Below, piece by piece: positions 22,906 to 34,966 of a stretch of DNA of 64,000 nt. This DNA comes from Luzula sylvatica. Taxonomy: Eukaryota > Streptophyta > Magnoliopsida > Poales > Juncaceae. A program made the translations under genes and the position numbers. The notes beneath the pieces were generated by a model. It was not told the origin of the DNA, did not search any database, and worked only from the letters and a program-made list of their open reading frames with translations. Each line of letters starts with the position of its first letter. Positions within the stretch are counted from its first letter, which is position 1. The DNA is taken from the NCBI GenBank assembly GCA_946800325.1, contig OX326960.1, forward strand, positions 33,881,629 through 33,945,628, in the 5' to 3' direction.

Positions 22906-23994
22906 TGAAGGAAATACAGTTTTGGATCAACGCTAAAATGATACGTAGGACAAACGAACGTACGCGTTCGTGGGCATACGAAACAGATTAGTAAAACTGG
23001 TATAACTTTCAGTAGGAAACTCCGATTGGAATGGTTCAAATTGAGTTAGTTAGATAATGAGATTATCTAGAACTTTCATGTTGTAATATATTTCATTTGA
23101 GCGAAGTATCAGTGTCGTTCTAATGGAATACCGAAAGGGTGCGACAGTTTGACATACAGTCAGTAAAACGGCCGTAACTTTCGGGTCCGAACTCCAATTG
23201 GGCTGGGCCAAATTGGGTTGGAAAGATAATAATATTATCTACAAATTTCGTAAATGTTCAAAGTCGGTTGGAACGATTTAATATTTTCGTTCTGACAGAA
23301 TACTGAAAGGGTGTATGCAGTTTTCTGTTTGAAAAAGTGTATAGAAGATATACATACATTTTGGCCCATCCTTATCCTATGGAGTATATATAGGATGTTT
23401 CTCTCTCTCTCATCAGTAAAATTAGAGAAGTTGAACCAGGAAATTAATGGAGTTAATCCAGAATTAATCCAGAAATTAAGAGACTCTAATCACTTGATGA
23501 AAGAGTGCGAAGAGATTGAGAGAAAGAGAAAAGAGGAGAAAAGAGTTTTCTCCGTCTAGAGAATCAAAACGCAATCATGCAAGTTCTCCGGTGCATCGTC
23601 TAGGCAGATGCATCCGCGACCGAGGTGTTACGATTTACGGTGGATATGGGTAGAGGAGCGACACATGTGCCTCTTCGTTGTGATCAAACCGGAGAAGTAA
23701 ACGAGTAACGGGCTGTGGAAGCATGCGGACATGGAACGCACAAAGACAATCCGAGGCGTGTCGAAACGGTGGGAGACGTGCGGTATGGGACGTACGGACT
23801 AGTCACCAACGTGACACCGAAAGAAGAGAAGGATGAGAGCGATCAACCCGTCGTGCGTGATCAATTTCACGCTGGTAATCGTCTATCCTACTTTGCATCG
23901 TACCCTCGATATCGAAGCGTGATCTTGGATTATGGGAACCGGACCGGGCCTTCATATCCGCTGCGCGGGCCCGGGGTCGAGATAATTCCCAACA
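22906..23994 (+). repeat. Copia 5' LTR
   Basis: A 1089-bp direct repeat starting TGAAGGAAATACAG and ending TTCCCAACA. A TATA-like TATATATAG at 23385-23393 is followed by a CT-rich tract and then a conserved U5 region (gttctccggtgcatcgtc, cgggcccgggg). It differs more from the 3' LTR than the solo LTR does over the first 150 bp. Confidence 0.85.
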
Positions 23995-23995
23995 G

Positions 23996-24007
23996 TGGTA
24001 TCAGAGC
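23996..24007 (+). other. Primer-binding site for initiator tRNA-Met
   Basis: TGGTATCAGAGC lies one base after the LTR. It matches the first 12 bases complementary to the 3' end of plant initiator tRNA-Met, the usual reverse-transcription primer of plant LTR retrotransposons. Confidence 0.9.
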
Positions 24008-24255
24008 GATCGCTGAGATTCGAGGGTCGAATCATAGTCGTATATTCAATATACGCACGGGTTATCAAAGTTCGTACCCGTTTGCATGATGTTACATATA
24101 GAGAAAGTCAAATTCCGTTAAAATCACAAGTGGAATTCGCTAGAGATCGATCAAAAGTTGATTGAGAGTATCTAGGAATGATCGTGAAAAGGTTTCATGA
24201 TTGATCGTTTTGGAAACGAGCGAAAACAGACGAAACAGCAGAAAATTCGCATAGT

Positions 24256-25800
24256 CCGTTGTAACGGACTGGTTGGTCCGTTATAACGGACACTGTATTG
24301 GATACAGGAATTGGGGATAATCTGCAGGAATCACTTAGTCCGTTATAACGGACTTGGAGTTCCGTTATAACGAACCCTGAATTAGATGCGGGGATGTGAG
24401 GAGGACTGTGAATAAACGCATAGTCCGTTGTAACGGACATGGGTTCCGTTTTAACGGAACTTGTATATGATACGAGGATGCGGGGATTGAAGGAAATACA
24501 GTTTCGGATCAACCGTAAAAGTGTACACAAGGATAAACGAATGTAGTCGTACATTCGTGGCCATAACTTTCAGTGGGAAAATCCAATTAGAATGGTTCAA
24601 ATTGGGTTAGATAGATAATGAGATTATCTACAACCTTCATATAGAAATATATTTCATATGAACGAAGTATAAGTGTCGTTTCTGTGAAATACCGAAAGGG
24701 TGCAACAGTATGACATACAGTTAGTAAAACAGTAATAACTTTTGCATACGAACTCCAATTGGGCTGGGCCAAATTGGGTTGTGTAGATAATAAGATTATC
24801 TACAACTTTCGTGTTGGTTGATTTTCTGTCAGAGAAATTTATCAATTTCGTCTGGACAGAATACTGAACAGGTTCATACAGTTTTCTGTGTGAAAGGGTG
24901 TATATTGGATATACATGCCTTTTGGCTAATCCTTATCCTATTAGGTATAAATAGGATTTTCTCTCTCATCTTCACTATGGAAATCAGTTGAATCATTCTA
25001 AGCAATTGATTATTCTGCCCAATATACACAAGAAAAAGAGCAAATTCAGATTTGATCTTTAGTGAGTGAAAGGGTGCGAAGAGAGAGAAATCGAGAAAGG
25101 AGTTTCTCGAGTAATAGAGAATCGATTAGATCGAGCAAGTTCGCCGGTGCATCGTCTAGGCAGGTGCATCCGCGACCGACGTCTTGCGACTCACGGTGGA
25201 TACAAGTAGAGGAGCGACAATTGTGGCTCTTGGATTGTAATCGACTCAAGGAGTGAGAAGACGGTCAACGAACGGTGAAAGACGCGTGGTATGGGACGCG
25301 CGGATTGTCACCAACGTGACAGGAGATAGAAGGCGGCGATCAACCCTTCGTGCGTGATCAATTTCACGCTGGTATAGATCTATCCTTCTATTCGCATCGT
25401 ACCCTCGAAGTCATGGCGTGATCTCGGGAATCGGGGAATCGGACCGGGCCTTCATTCCGCTGCGCGGGCCCGGGGTCGAGGATATTCCCCTACAGGGATA
25501 CCTAGGGTGTCTTTTGGAGTCCGTTGTAACGGACATGGTCCGTTGTAACGGAAGTCTACGCAGTTGGTCCGTGGTAACGGACATTTTGTTGCGTTATAAC
25601 GGACCGGTTACTGGAAATTTGGACAAAGGTTTGCAGAAAATAGCGTTGTAACGGACCTAGGTTGCGTTATAACGGACATGTTTCTGGCAATTTTGGCCAA
25701 ACTCCGGAATAAATAGCGTTGTAACGGACTAGAGTTCTGTTTTAACGGAGTGATGGAAACAGGGGTTCCGTTGTAACGGACCATGGTGCGTTATAACGGA
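24256..25800 (+). repeat. Array of CCGTT-N-TAACGG palindromes in the copia leader
   Basis: About 16 copies of a 12-bp near-palindrome (CCGTTATAACGG, CCGTTGTAACGG, and GCGTT or TTCCGTTTT variants) lie at 24256-24461 and, after the solo LTR, at 25518-25800. Copies often come in pairs 16-20 bp apart. They lie between the primer-binding site and the gag-pol region, so they are in the untranslated leader. The half-site AACGG matches known plant MYB-type recognition cores; a binding role is inference. Confidence 0.85.
24488..25494 (+). mobile_element. Solo LTR of the same copia family, TSD GGGAT
   Basis: A 1007-bp LTR (TGAAGGAAATACAG to CCCTACA) is bracketed by exact 5-bp repeats GGGAT (24483-24487 and 25495-25499). 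It has no internal region, which is the mark of LTR-LTR recombination after insertion. A TATAAATAG box lies at 24946-24954. It interrupts the palindrome array of the host element. Confidence 0.95.
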
Positions 25801-27290
25801 ATAGTTTCTGTTTACTGATTTTGTTTTCGTGATAACTTTGGCTACACAACTCGGAATTTTGAGTTTTTTATATCGATATGATCGGCATCAATCATTCTAG
25901 CATATTAGATAATTAATTATTTAGAATAATTAGTCTCCCTAAATAAATCATATGCATTTTGAAAATCTTGTGATAGTGATATAATATGATTATGTCACGA
26001 ATTTAAAAACATGAATTTCATGATCCCTCATAATATTTAAGTCATGGTAATGCCTTCCATATCCACAACCATCGAGATTGATATGACATAGTGCGTGGTT
26101 TCAGGCCATAGTCGGGCACGTACTATTGTATATATTGGTGCGGGTGGTAAGCGTTAATTGGGGACTCACGTGGTTTCATGCCATAGTCGGGCACGTGAGT
26201 AGTTCAATTGAACGATTTGTTGGATACGGTTGTGACTTGACCGTCCAAGCCAATCAGATTGGAGTTTGGGGCATAGATAGAATGCACACACGGAACTGGG
26301 ATTGTATAGGATACGATCCATCACCGAAATTCTATAAAGGAAAGAGAGTCGTATTGGATACGATTGGATTTAATCCTACCTAAAATATCGAGATCTCATT
26401 TGTCGGCCATAGTCACTTATGGGAGGATCGTAAAATATGGATCTCGAATGTTATGGACTTGGAGTCCCGTATCGGTATGAGGGTTACCGATTCGATAAAA
26501 TAACATTGTCATATATTCATCATATAAGCATATAGATTAAGTACGCACGGTTAGGAGCTTAATCTTCATCATCCGTTTAGAATTATGTTTTCAAGCAAAC
26601 ACCAAATATATATCGATGAAATCGATATGATAGATGGCTATTGGGCCGGAATTACCATGATTAACCTTGATAGTTAAAGAATAGTTCTTTAGACTTAAAG
26701 GAACGTGTTGGACACGGAAATCGTAGATTCGGGGCTCGAGGCATTGGCTTTATAGAAAGCCGGGTTCGATAAACTTTAAGAAGGAATCGAACGATATTAC
26801 GTGCCCCATGGTGGCATGTATAGACGCATATTTCTCAAAATTGTTTTGAGAATTCGGGTGTATATGAAAATAAAACACAACGCTCATGAAATAGTTTCAA
26901 GAGTTAGAGCGCGTTGAATGATTCAATGCGGCTCAAAGAGTAGGTTAATTTTGAGACGCCTTATGGGTCTTGGATTAACACTCGTGTGTTGATGGTACGA
27001 GATTTGATCTTCGTGACCGAATATCATATACATTCGATAGATAAGTCGATCCCGAAACTGCATGAGATGTGATTTAAATTTGAATTGGAGATGCTCGGAG
27101 TATCCGAGGAATCCAATGCATATAGATGCGTGGATGTCCTTGTAATTCAAAGGTGGGATCGAAAGAAATGTATGTCTAAGGGTATTTTGGGAAAATGTTT
27201 TCCAAACAGAAAGTTCGGACAAAGAGTTGTCCAAACTAATGACTCAAAGAACGGTGAAATCCGAAAAGGATTAAACCTAGAAGTTGATTG
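25801..27290 (+). pseudogene. Leader/gag-equivalent region of the plus-strand copia, decayed
   Basis: This lies between the palindrome array and the first recognisable pol motif. No open gag frame or zinc knuckle can be read. A short module 'gccatagtcgggcacgt' occurs at about 26104 and 26182. Several short ORFs on both strands are not convincing. Confidence 0.4.
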
Positions 27291-29952
27291 TTTCTTTTGG
27301 CATTGCCGTCTTGTCCATATAAACGAGATTCGCGTATCTAGATTCCATATGATGGAATGCTAGAATCATTCGAATTAGATTTGATTGATTAATGCGATAC
27401 TTATTTATTAGGCAAGACGACAAAAGGCATCATTCTCCAAAGGTTGGAGAAAGATCCAATGAATTATTGGAAATTATATTTACATATGATGTTCCGATAA
27501 GTTCCGAGGCAAGAGGAGGCTATCGGTATTTTGTTGCGTTTATGGACGGTTAAAGTAGATATGAAAATATTTATTTAATGCGTGCCGAAATGGAGACTTT
27601 TGAAAGGTTCAAAGAGTTTCAAAAACGAAATACGAAATCAATTAAGCAAGAAAAGCTAAACCTTTCGATAGGATCGAAGAGGCGATATTTGAGTTATGAA
27701 TATTGATGATCATTTATGATTGTGGAATCGTTTCACAATTGCCTTTATTCGGAACATTGAGATGTGTCCGAAAAGAGGAAATGAATGAAAGTGGACATGG
27801 TTCGATAAATGATAAGTCAATAGGATCTCCCAAAAATGTTTTGGGGATACGCCCTTGAGACAGCGGCACTAATGAATGGTTGCATATAAGATATAAACCA
27901 TAAACCTTCTAATCGGTACAAAAGACGCCATATGAGATATGGATCGGAATGGTTCCGAAGTTGTCACTTGTACAGATTTGAGGATGTGAGTGTGTTTCGA
28001 AATTTGTTTCGGTTAAACTCAATCCCAAATCTGGAAATTGTTCGTTTATCCTTAAGGAAACTAAAGGGTATTAGTTCTAACGTCCCGACGAAAATGAGAT
28101 TTTCGTGGTTCGAAGAGATGCCTTCTTGGAGGAGGACTAGATGCGCACAAGTTTGAAACTTGGTGCCATTTATCTCTATGCGGGCTAGTGGGAGTAGAAT
28201 AAATCTCGAAAGAGTTCGAGATTTGAAAATGAACATTGTACCAATGAAAGTTGACATGGCTTCATCAAGAGTTGATGAACGCAAGTCGAATACACAAAGG
28301 AATTTTTCGTACATCAAGTAGGCTATATCATAAGCCGGTAAATACGGATTTATCGTGGCTAATGATGATAGATCGAAATCATATGATGATTCGATATCCT
28401 ACAATGATGCTATGAAAAGTTGATTCCACATGACATGGTGCCATGAAATCTGAGATTCGATCCATGTAAATTATCAAGTTCAGAACTTGATTTCTTTACT
28501 TTCTGGGTTAGACCCGTGAAATGTGAGTGGGTTTTTCAAGATGGAGAACCTACATGGATAGGAATACGCATATATGTAAAGCGAGGCTTGTTGCGAAGAG
28601 TTTCATGCAATTCATAGTCGGACTATGAAGAAACGTTTTCGCATGTTGCCATGCTTTCCCATTTTCGAAATTCTGCTTGCCATAATCGCATATTATGACT
28701 ATATGATGTGGCAAGATGGATGTCGAAACCGAATTTCTTAACAGAAATTTTATTAAAGGACGTGTACTTGACACAACCTTACGGTTTTGTCGATTCATAA
28801 GAATCGGAATAGGATATGCATGCTTTAACGATCCATATGATGGATTAAAGAATGCTTCTCGGAATTGGAATATTCGTTTTGACGAAGTTATAAACAGTTA
28901 TAACATTGTCGGAATGAATGGAAACTTTGTGTACACATGAAGGTTAGTGGGAGCCACGTTATATTTCTTGTAACAACAAAGGATTTAGGCGAGACCGCTT
29001 ATGAAATAAGCGTGAAGATCTATAGGATAGATCTAAGAAGTTCCTCGTTCTATGTTATAGCACATATATCGACATATTGTTGAAAATGGTTTTCAACATA
29101 TTACTCCTTGGCGGAGTTAAATCGAAATGTCGAATGATAGAAATTTTCAACGGCTCGATGTGAGACATCAAGCAGCGCGAAAAGTAATAAAATGATGCCT
29201 TACATTTGATGTAAGGATCTATTATATCTGTCATGATATGTATGTGGCTATTTGTCATACAAATAAAGCGTCTAGTTCACCGTCAATAAAATTCATGGGA
29301 ATCACATGAGTTTGAATGTAATTCGATTACACGAGACTAACTCTTGTGAATGTATAATGATTATACAAATATATACATAATGGTTATGTATATTTAAACC
29401 CATCGAGATTTGTATTGATAGCGGTGAGGATTATCCTTGAATACTTTGCGAAAGAATTCAGGATTTTATTTTATCTATAATGGTGTGGAGGACGTGTTGG
29501 TTATAAAAAGTTATAACAACAACAGTTTCCAAAGATTAAGCACGTCCAAATATGTAGCACGACTTTCGATCACAAAGTGTGTACATGTTTTGCTTAAATG
29601 AAAACACGGTTATATGGAAAGGTTCCACAAGACCAATAGTTTATGATTCTATTTACGGAGGCGAGTATATTGCAGTTATTAATCACAAAAGGAAGTGGTA
29701 TGGATCAAGGATACATGACCAAACTCTAGTAGTCACGAGTTATCGGATTTATGGTTGTTTATTGCGTGAGACGCAATAGTACAAGCCAAAAATGCCGAGG
29801 TCACAACCACTTCTAGCCAATACTCAGAAAATTTCATTTGATCCATGAAATTTTGTGAAAAGATGTGAACATAGTGATTGGAAATGTTCCAATCCTGATG
29901 ATGATTAACACTAGCGGGAACGTGCGGACCCGTTTACAAAACCGCTCTCTCT
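27291..29952 (+). pseudogene. Copia pol pseudogene
   Basis: Shifting plus-strand frames show the copia order. GAG-pre-integrase: FWHCRLVHINEIRVS, about 27297-27341, family WHCRLGH. Integrase: remnants from about 27415 to 27870, including FERFKEFQKRN near 27600 and the TPPGTP-to-WGYALETA region decayed near 27840. Reverse transcriptase: KARLVAKSF near 28579, MDVETEFLNRNF near 28716, NASRNWNIRFDEV near 28850. RNase H: WKGSTRPIVYDSIYGGEYIAV near 29610. The C-terminal signature ADPFTKPL is at about 29926-29947. Many stops and frameshifts make it non-functional. Confidence 0.8.
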
Positions 29953-31185
29953 AGTCACGCGTGAATGTCATGCGATGACTATGGGTATGGAGATACCTAG
30001 AGGAGGAAGAAGAGAGTAGAGTGTAGTTATCTAATACGATAGTCCTCGTAGGTTGTGGGTATAAAGATACCCATAGGTAAACGTTGTATCACCCAAATAC
30101 TTAGTCCATATGAATGCATCCCTTTTAAAAATTTTGTTTACTTAAATTAATATGCATTCAACTTATATGAAAACTGTGTGCGGGTTGTGTAATATGATTG
30201 TTACATGAACCCTGATTTGAGCTTGTGTGAACGCCGGCATAATTGATGATTATGTGCAGCAAAACCGTCACACTTAAAGTGTCATTTCTAAACATCCCTA
30301 GTCGCGGATCAGTTTGCTTAAGAGAGAAGCATTTCTATTATCAGATAATAGACTGGACGTGTACACTAGTACGTTTGCCGAGGAGATGATTATGTTTTGC
30401 TAATCATGGGACAATGTGCTTGTCGAATCGGGAACGTAGATATATGTTAGGTTACATGTATTGGATATGACCAAAGCCGCGAGACCATGACATGGTTTAG
30501 TCATTATAGATGGACTTGCGACGGATGGGGTTTTAGGTTCTTCACACTTGAGGGGACCATTGATTGCGTTACGTGCGTAACACAATGCTTTGATATGACC
30601 TTACGCCTACCGTAACAGGGGGCCCAAACGGTCATCATTGGGTGTTGTCCGAAACACGGAATTCAATGTGAGTCTCCAAGATAGGAATTATTTATTCCGA
30701 AAGGAAGAGATATCTCTTAGGCCGCTCGATGAATTGATTAACGAAATCTCTGGCCAGAGTCAATGATATTAAAAGTTAATATCGATTGTAATTTGTTAAC
30801 TCAATTCGGAATCGAGGAATAAGTATAGTTAATCAAGACATAATGATGACTACCACCATGCCTTTTGATTGACGGATATTGCTAACAAGAGAACTAATAA
30901 CCGCTATTCAAGATAGGCACAATGATCACAATCATTTTTCGTTTTAACATGGGTAGCCATGATGGAGTGACTAGATCCCGCTCATGGGCTTGTAGGCTTT
31001 GAAAACAGCCTACTGCCATCGTTAAACGAACCTACATGGTCACACAACGAGTCGTACTAAGTCGGGCTTGATTATAAAATTGGCACATAAGATGTGCATA
31101 GCTTGGTATTTTGATACGCAAGCTATATTCTCTAAAATTGTGCATATTGGATATGCATGAGTACCTTTTAGGTAGATCTGAAATT

Positions 31186-31195
31186 GAGTGGGAGA
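31186..31195 (+). other. Polypurine tract
   Basis: GAGTGGGAGA immediately precedes the 3' LTR, as expected for plus-strand priming in copia elements. Confidence 0.85.
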
Positions 31196-31196
31196 C

Positions 31197-31665
31197 TGAA
31201 GGATATACAGTTTCGGATCAACCGTAAAAGTGTACACAAGGATAAACGAATGTAAGGGTACATTTGTGGTCATAACTTTCAGTAGGAAAATCCAATTTGA
31301 ATGGTTCAAATTGGGTTAGATAGATAATGAGATTATCTAGAACTTTCATGTAGACATATGTTTCATTTGAACGAAGTATCAGTGTCGTTTTAATGGAATA
31401 CCGAAAGGGTGCGACCGTTTGACATACAGTTAATTAAAAGTCCGTAACGTTTGCATCCGAACTCCAATTGGGCCAGGCCAAATTGGGTCGGAAAGATAAT
31501 AAGATTATCTAGAACTTTCGTGAAGGTTTAAAGTCGGTTGGAACGATTTAATATTTTCGTTTCGACCGTATACTGAACAGGTTCATGCACTTTTCTGTGT
31601 GAAAGGATGTATATTGGATATACATGCCTTTTGGGCCATCCTTATCCTATGTGATATAAATAGGA

Positions 31666-31717
<52 letters not shown>

Positions 31718-32272
31718 GGCAGATCATTCAGTCCAATTGATTCTAATCAATAGAATTATCGAGAAATAGAGAGTCATCTTTCAGAGAGTGAAATAGTGCG
31801 AAGAGAGAAAACCGAGAAAAAGAGTTTTTCTCGGAATAAAGAATCGATTCAATCAAGCAAGTTCGCCGGTGCTTCGTCTAGGCAGTTGCATCCACGACCG
31901 ACGTATTCCGACTCAAGGTGGATACACGTAGATGGGCGACACTTGTGGCTCTTCGATTGTGATCAAACCGAAGGAGAAAAACTGTTGGTTGTGGAAGAGT
32001 GTGGACGTGGGACGCACGAAAGACAACCGGAGGCGTGTCAAGACGGTGGGAGACGTGTGGTATGGGATGCACGGGCTAGTCTCCAACGTGACACCGGAGA
32101 AGGAAAGGATGCGAGCGATCAACCCGTCGTGCGTGATCAATTTCACGATGGTAATCGTCTATCCTTCTATTGCATCGTACCCTCGAAGTCATGGCGTGAT
32201 CTTGGATTATGGAAACCGGACCGGGCCTTCATATCCGCTGCGCGGGCCCGGGGACGGGACAAATTCCCAACA
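31197..32272 (+). repeat. Copia 3' LTR
   Basis: A 1076-bp LTR starting TGAAGGATATACAG and ending TTCCCAACA. TATAAATAG is at 31655-31663, followed by an expanded (CT)n tract at 31670-31714. The open frame of about 168 codons near its end is a chance frame in U5. The LTR abuts the truncated RT of the minus-strand copia element. Confidence 0.9.
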
Positions 32273-34966
32273 TATCCCCTTTTTCAAATGTTCGATTTGT
32301 AATCCGAGACAAAACTTTGTCTTTCCAAGGTCCTTCATTTCAAATTCATTTTTCAAGTATGCAGCGGTACTTTCAAGTTCTTCTGGAGTCCCGATGATAT
32401 TTAGATCATCAACGTATACCGCAATAATTACAAATCCAGAATTATATTTTCTAATAAAAATACATGGACAAATCGGGTTGTTGTGATATCCTTCTTTTGT
32501 AAGATATTCATTTAGACGGTTCTACCACATCCTTCCGGATTGTTTCAACCCATATAAAGATCTTTTTAATTTTATGGAATACATTCCACGAGATTTTGTG
32601 TTACATGCTTCAAACACTTTTAATCCTTCAGGGACTTTCATGTAAATATCATTATCAAGTGATCCATATAAATAAGTTGTTACAACGTCCATGAGATGCA
32701 TATTCAGTCCTTCCGAGACTGTCAAACTAATTAAAAATCTAAATGTAATTGCATCTAACATAGGGGAATAAGTTTCGTCATAATCAATCCTTGGTTTTTG
32801 TGTGAATCCTTGTGCAACAAGTCTTGCTTTATATCTTACTATTTCATTTTTCTCATTGTGTTTTCTAACAAACACCCATTTGTATCCTACGGGCTGTATA
32901 CCATCAGGTGTTCGGACTACAGGTCTAAAAACATCACGTTTCTCAAGAGAATGTAATTCTGCTTGAATTGCATCTCTCCATTTTGGCCAATCTTTTCTAC
33001 GTCGACATTCTTCAATTGTTTTTGGTTCTTGATCCTCGTTTTCATTCATTATATCAATCGCGATTGTATATACAAAGTATTTGTCAATGACAGTTTTATT
33101 TCGGTTCCATCTATTTCCATTAGAGACATAGTTTATTGAGATCTCATTATTATCAGGTACCTGAACCTCTACTGGGGTTATTTTGTCATTCATGTCTCCT
33201 ACTATGTTAACATCAATATTCTTTTCCGAAGAGTTTATTTCATCAGAAGTATTAATAACTTCAGTTATGCCAACTTTCTTATCATGTTCCTTTTTTTTCC
33301 TTGGATTTTTATCTTTGGAACCGATTGGTCGACCACGCTTCTGGCGTATATCACTTTTAGAATTATCCAAGGGTATTTCAATACGAGCAGGAACATTTTC
33401 TGCTGGAATATATGATTTAGTTACTCTTTTTGTATCAACGAATGCATCTGGTAATTGATTAGAAATTTTTTGCAAATGAATAATTTTCTGGACTTCAAGT
33501 TCATATTGATTTGTTCGAGGATCAAAATGATACGATGTTGATGCATTCCATGTAATTTCTTGTTTTTCCAGCGTTCGCTTATCTCCCCCTAATGCTGGGA
33601 ACATACTTTCATCAAACTTACAATCAGCAAATCTCGCCGTAAATTGATCTCCAGTTAATGGTTAAAGATATTTAATAATTGATGGAGATTCGAAGCCGAT
33701 ATAAATTCCCAATCTTCTTTGGGGTCCCATCTTTGTGCTTTGCGGTGGAGCTACCGGAACATATACAGCACACCCAAAAGTTCTTAGATGAGATATATTT
33801 GGTTGCTGGCCTGTTATAAGTTGTAGGGGAGAATACTTGTGATAAGCAGTTGGTCTTAATCTAATTAGTGATGCAGCATGTAATATTGCATGGCTCCATA
33901 TAGATGATGATAACTTTGATTTCATAATTAGGGGCCTTGCGATTAATTGTAATCGTTTAATAAGAGATTATGCTAAACCATTTTGCGTGTGTACGTGGGC
34001 TACTGGATGCTCAACTTTAATCCCAATTGACATACAATAGTCATTAAATGTTTGGGATGTGAATTCTCCGGCATTATCAAGACGGATTGTCTTAATTGTA
34101 TAATCCGGGAATTGTGCTCTTAATCTAGTTATTTGAGCAAGTAATCTCGCAAATGCAACATTTCGAGATGTTAATAAACATACATGTGACCATCTAGTAG
34201 ATGCATCTATTAAAACCATAAAATATCTAAACGGTCCACATGATGGTGTAATAGGCCCACATATATCACCTTGGATACGCTCAAGGAAATTGGGTGATTC
34301 ATTCCCAACCCTAGTTTGTGATGGTCTAACGATTAATTTTCCTTTATAACATGCAGCACATGATATTTCGTTCGGTAATAGAATCTTCTGGTTCTTTAAT
34401 TGATGCCCATCTGAATTTTGTACAATTCTTCGCATCATTATTGCTCCTGGATGACCTAAACGTTCATGCCAGACCATAAAATTATTTTGTGAATTATTAA
34501 ATTCACTTTTCATTATAGCATGATGTGCCTGAATTGTATTAATACGTGTATAATACAAACCTATTGACAAAGCAGGCAATTCTTCTAACATGTTTTTACT
34601 CCCACAAATAATATTTGTTATTTGAAGATACTCAATATTATCTTTATTCATTGTTTCTACGTGATATCCATTTCGGCGGATATCTTTAAAACTTAACAAA
34701 TTTCTTTTTGATTTCGTAGATAATAAAGCATCCTCTATTATAAATTTAATTCCTTTAGGGAGTAAAATAATGGCTCTTCCGGAGCCCTCAATCAAATTTG
34801 AGGTGCCTGATATTGTATTGACATCTGCTTTCATCCTTGTCAAATTAGAAAAATATTTTATGTCCTTAAGTATAGTATGTGTCGTCGCACTGTCTGCTAG
34901 GCATATATTATCGTCATCCATTTCGTCAAATTTGAAAGAATAGAGATCTTCAAGTCTCTTCCATTA
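32273..34966 (-). pseudogene. Copia pol with three in-frame stops, no frameshift
   Basis: One continuous minus-strand frame covers about 900 codons. It starts with protease (LADSATTHTIL, near 34897), then GAG-pre-integrase (WHERLGHPG, near 34465). The integrase runs GDICGPITP, DASTRWSHV and RLDNAGEFTSQTF. The reverse transcriptase has YKARLVAQGF, YSPMLDAITFR, LYGLKQSGRMW and, past a stop, YVDDLNIIGTPEEL near 32420. The stops are TAA at about 33968, TAA at about 33662 and TAG at about 32522. The frame is preserved throughout, so it is much younger than the plus-strand copia. It ends inside the RT at 32273, before RNase H. Confidence 0.9.

Larger units (their letters stand above)
22906..32272 (+). 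mobile_element. Decayed Ty1/copia retrotransposon (chimeric or rearranged)
   Basis: A 9.4-kb unit on the plus strand: 5' LTR 22906-23994, primer-binding site 23996-24007, internal region, polypurine tract 31186-31195, 3' LTR 31197-32272. Pol remnants follow the copia order (GAG-pre-integrase, integrase, RT, RNase H). The flanks TGTAC (left) and TATCC (right) do not match, and the DNA outside differs in kind: a minisatellite on the left, another copia element's RT on the right. So the two LTRs may not come from one insertion. A solo LTR of the same family sits inside at 24488. Confidence 0.85.

Noticed and set aside
22523..22930. 135-codon ORF with poly-Ser/poly-His
   Set aside because: It covers the (GAT)n repeat and minisatellite; no coding signature.
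23996..24010. Part of a tRNA gene
   Set aside because: Only the 12-bp primer-binding complement is present; no cloverleaf follows.
25495..25520. Primer-binding site after the solo LTR
   Set aside because: The sequence after 25494 does not match initiator tRNA-Met and is instead the GGGAT target duplication followed by host leader.
31796..32486. Two ORFs of 168 and 184 codons
   Set aside because: They lie within the U5 part of the copia LTR and cross the LTR border; related frames in the other two LTRs are broken.
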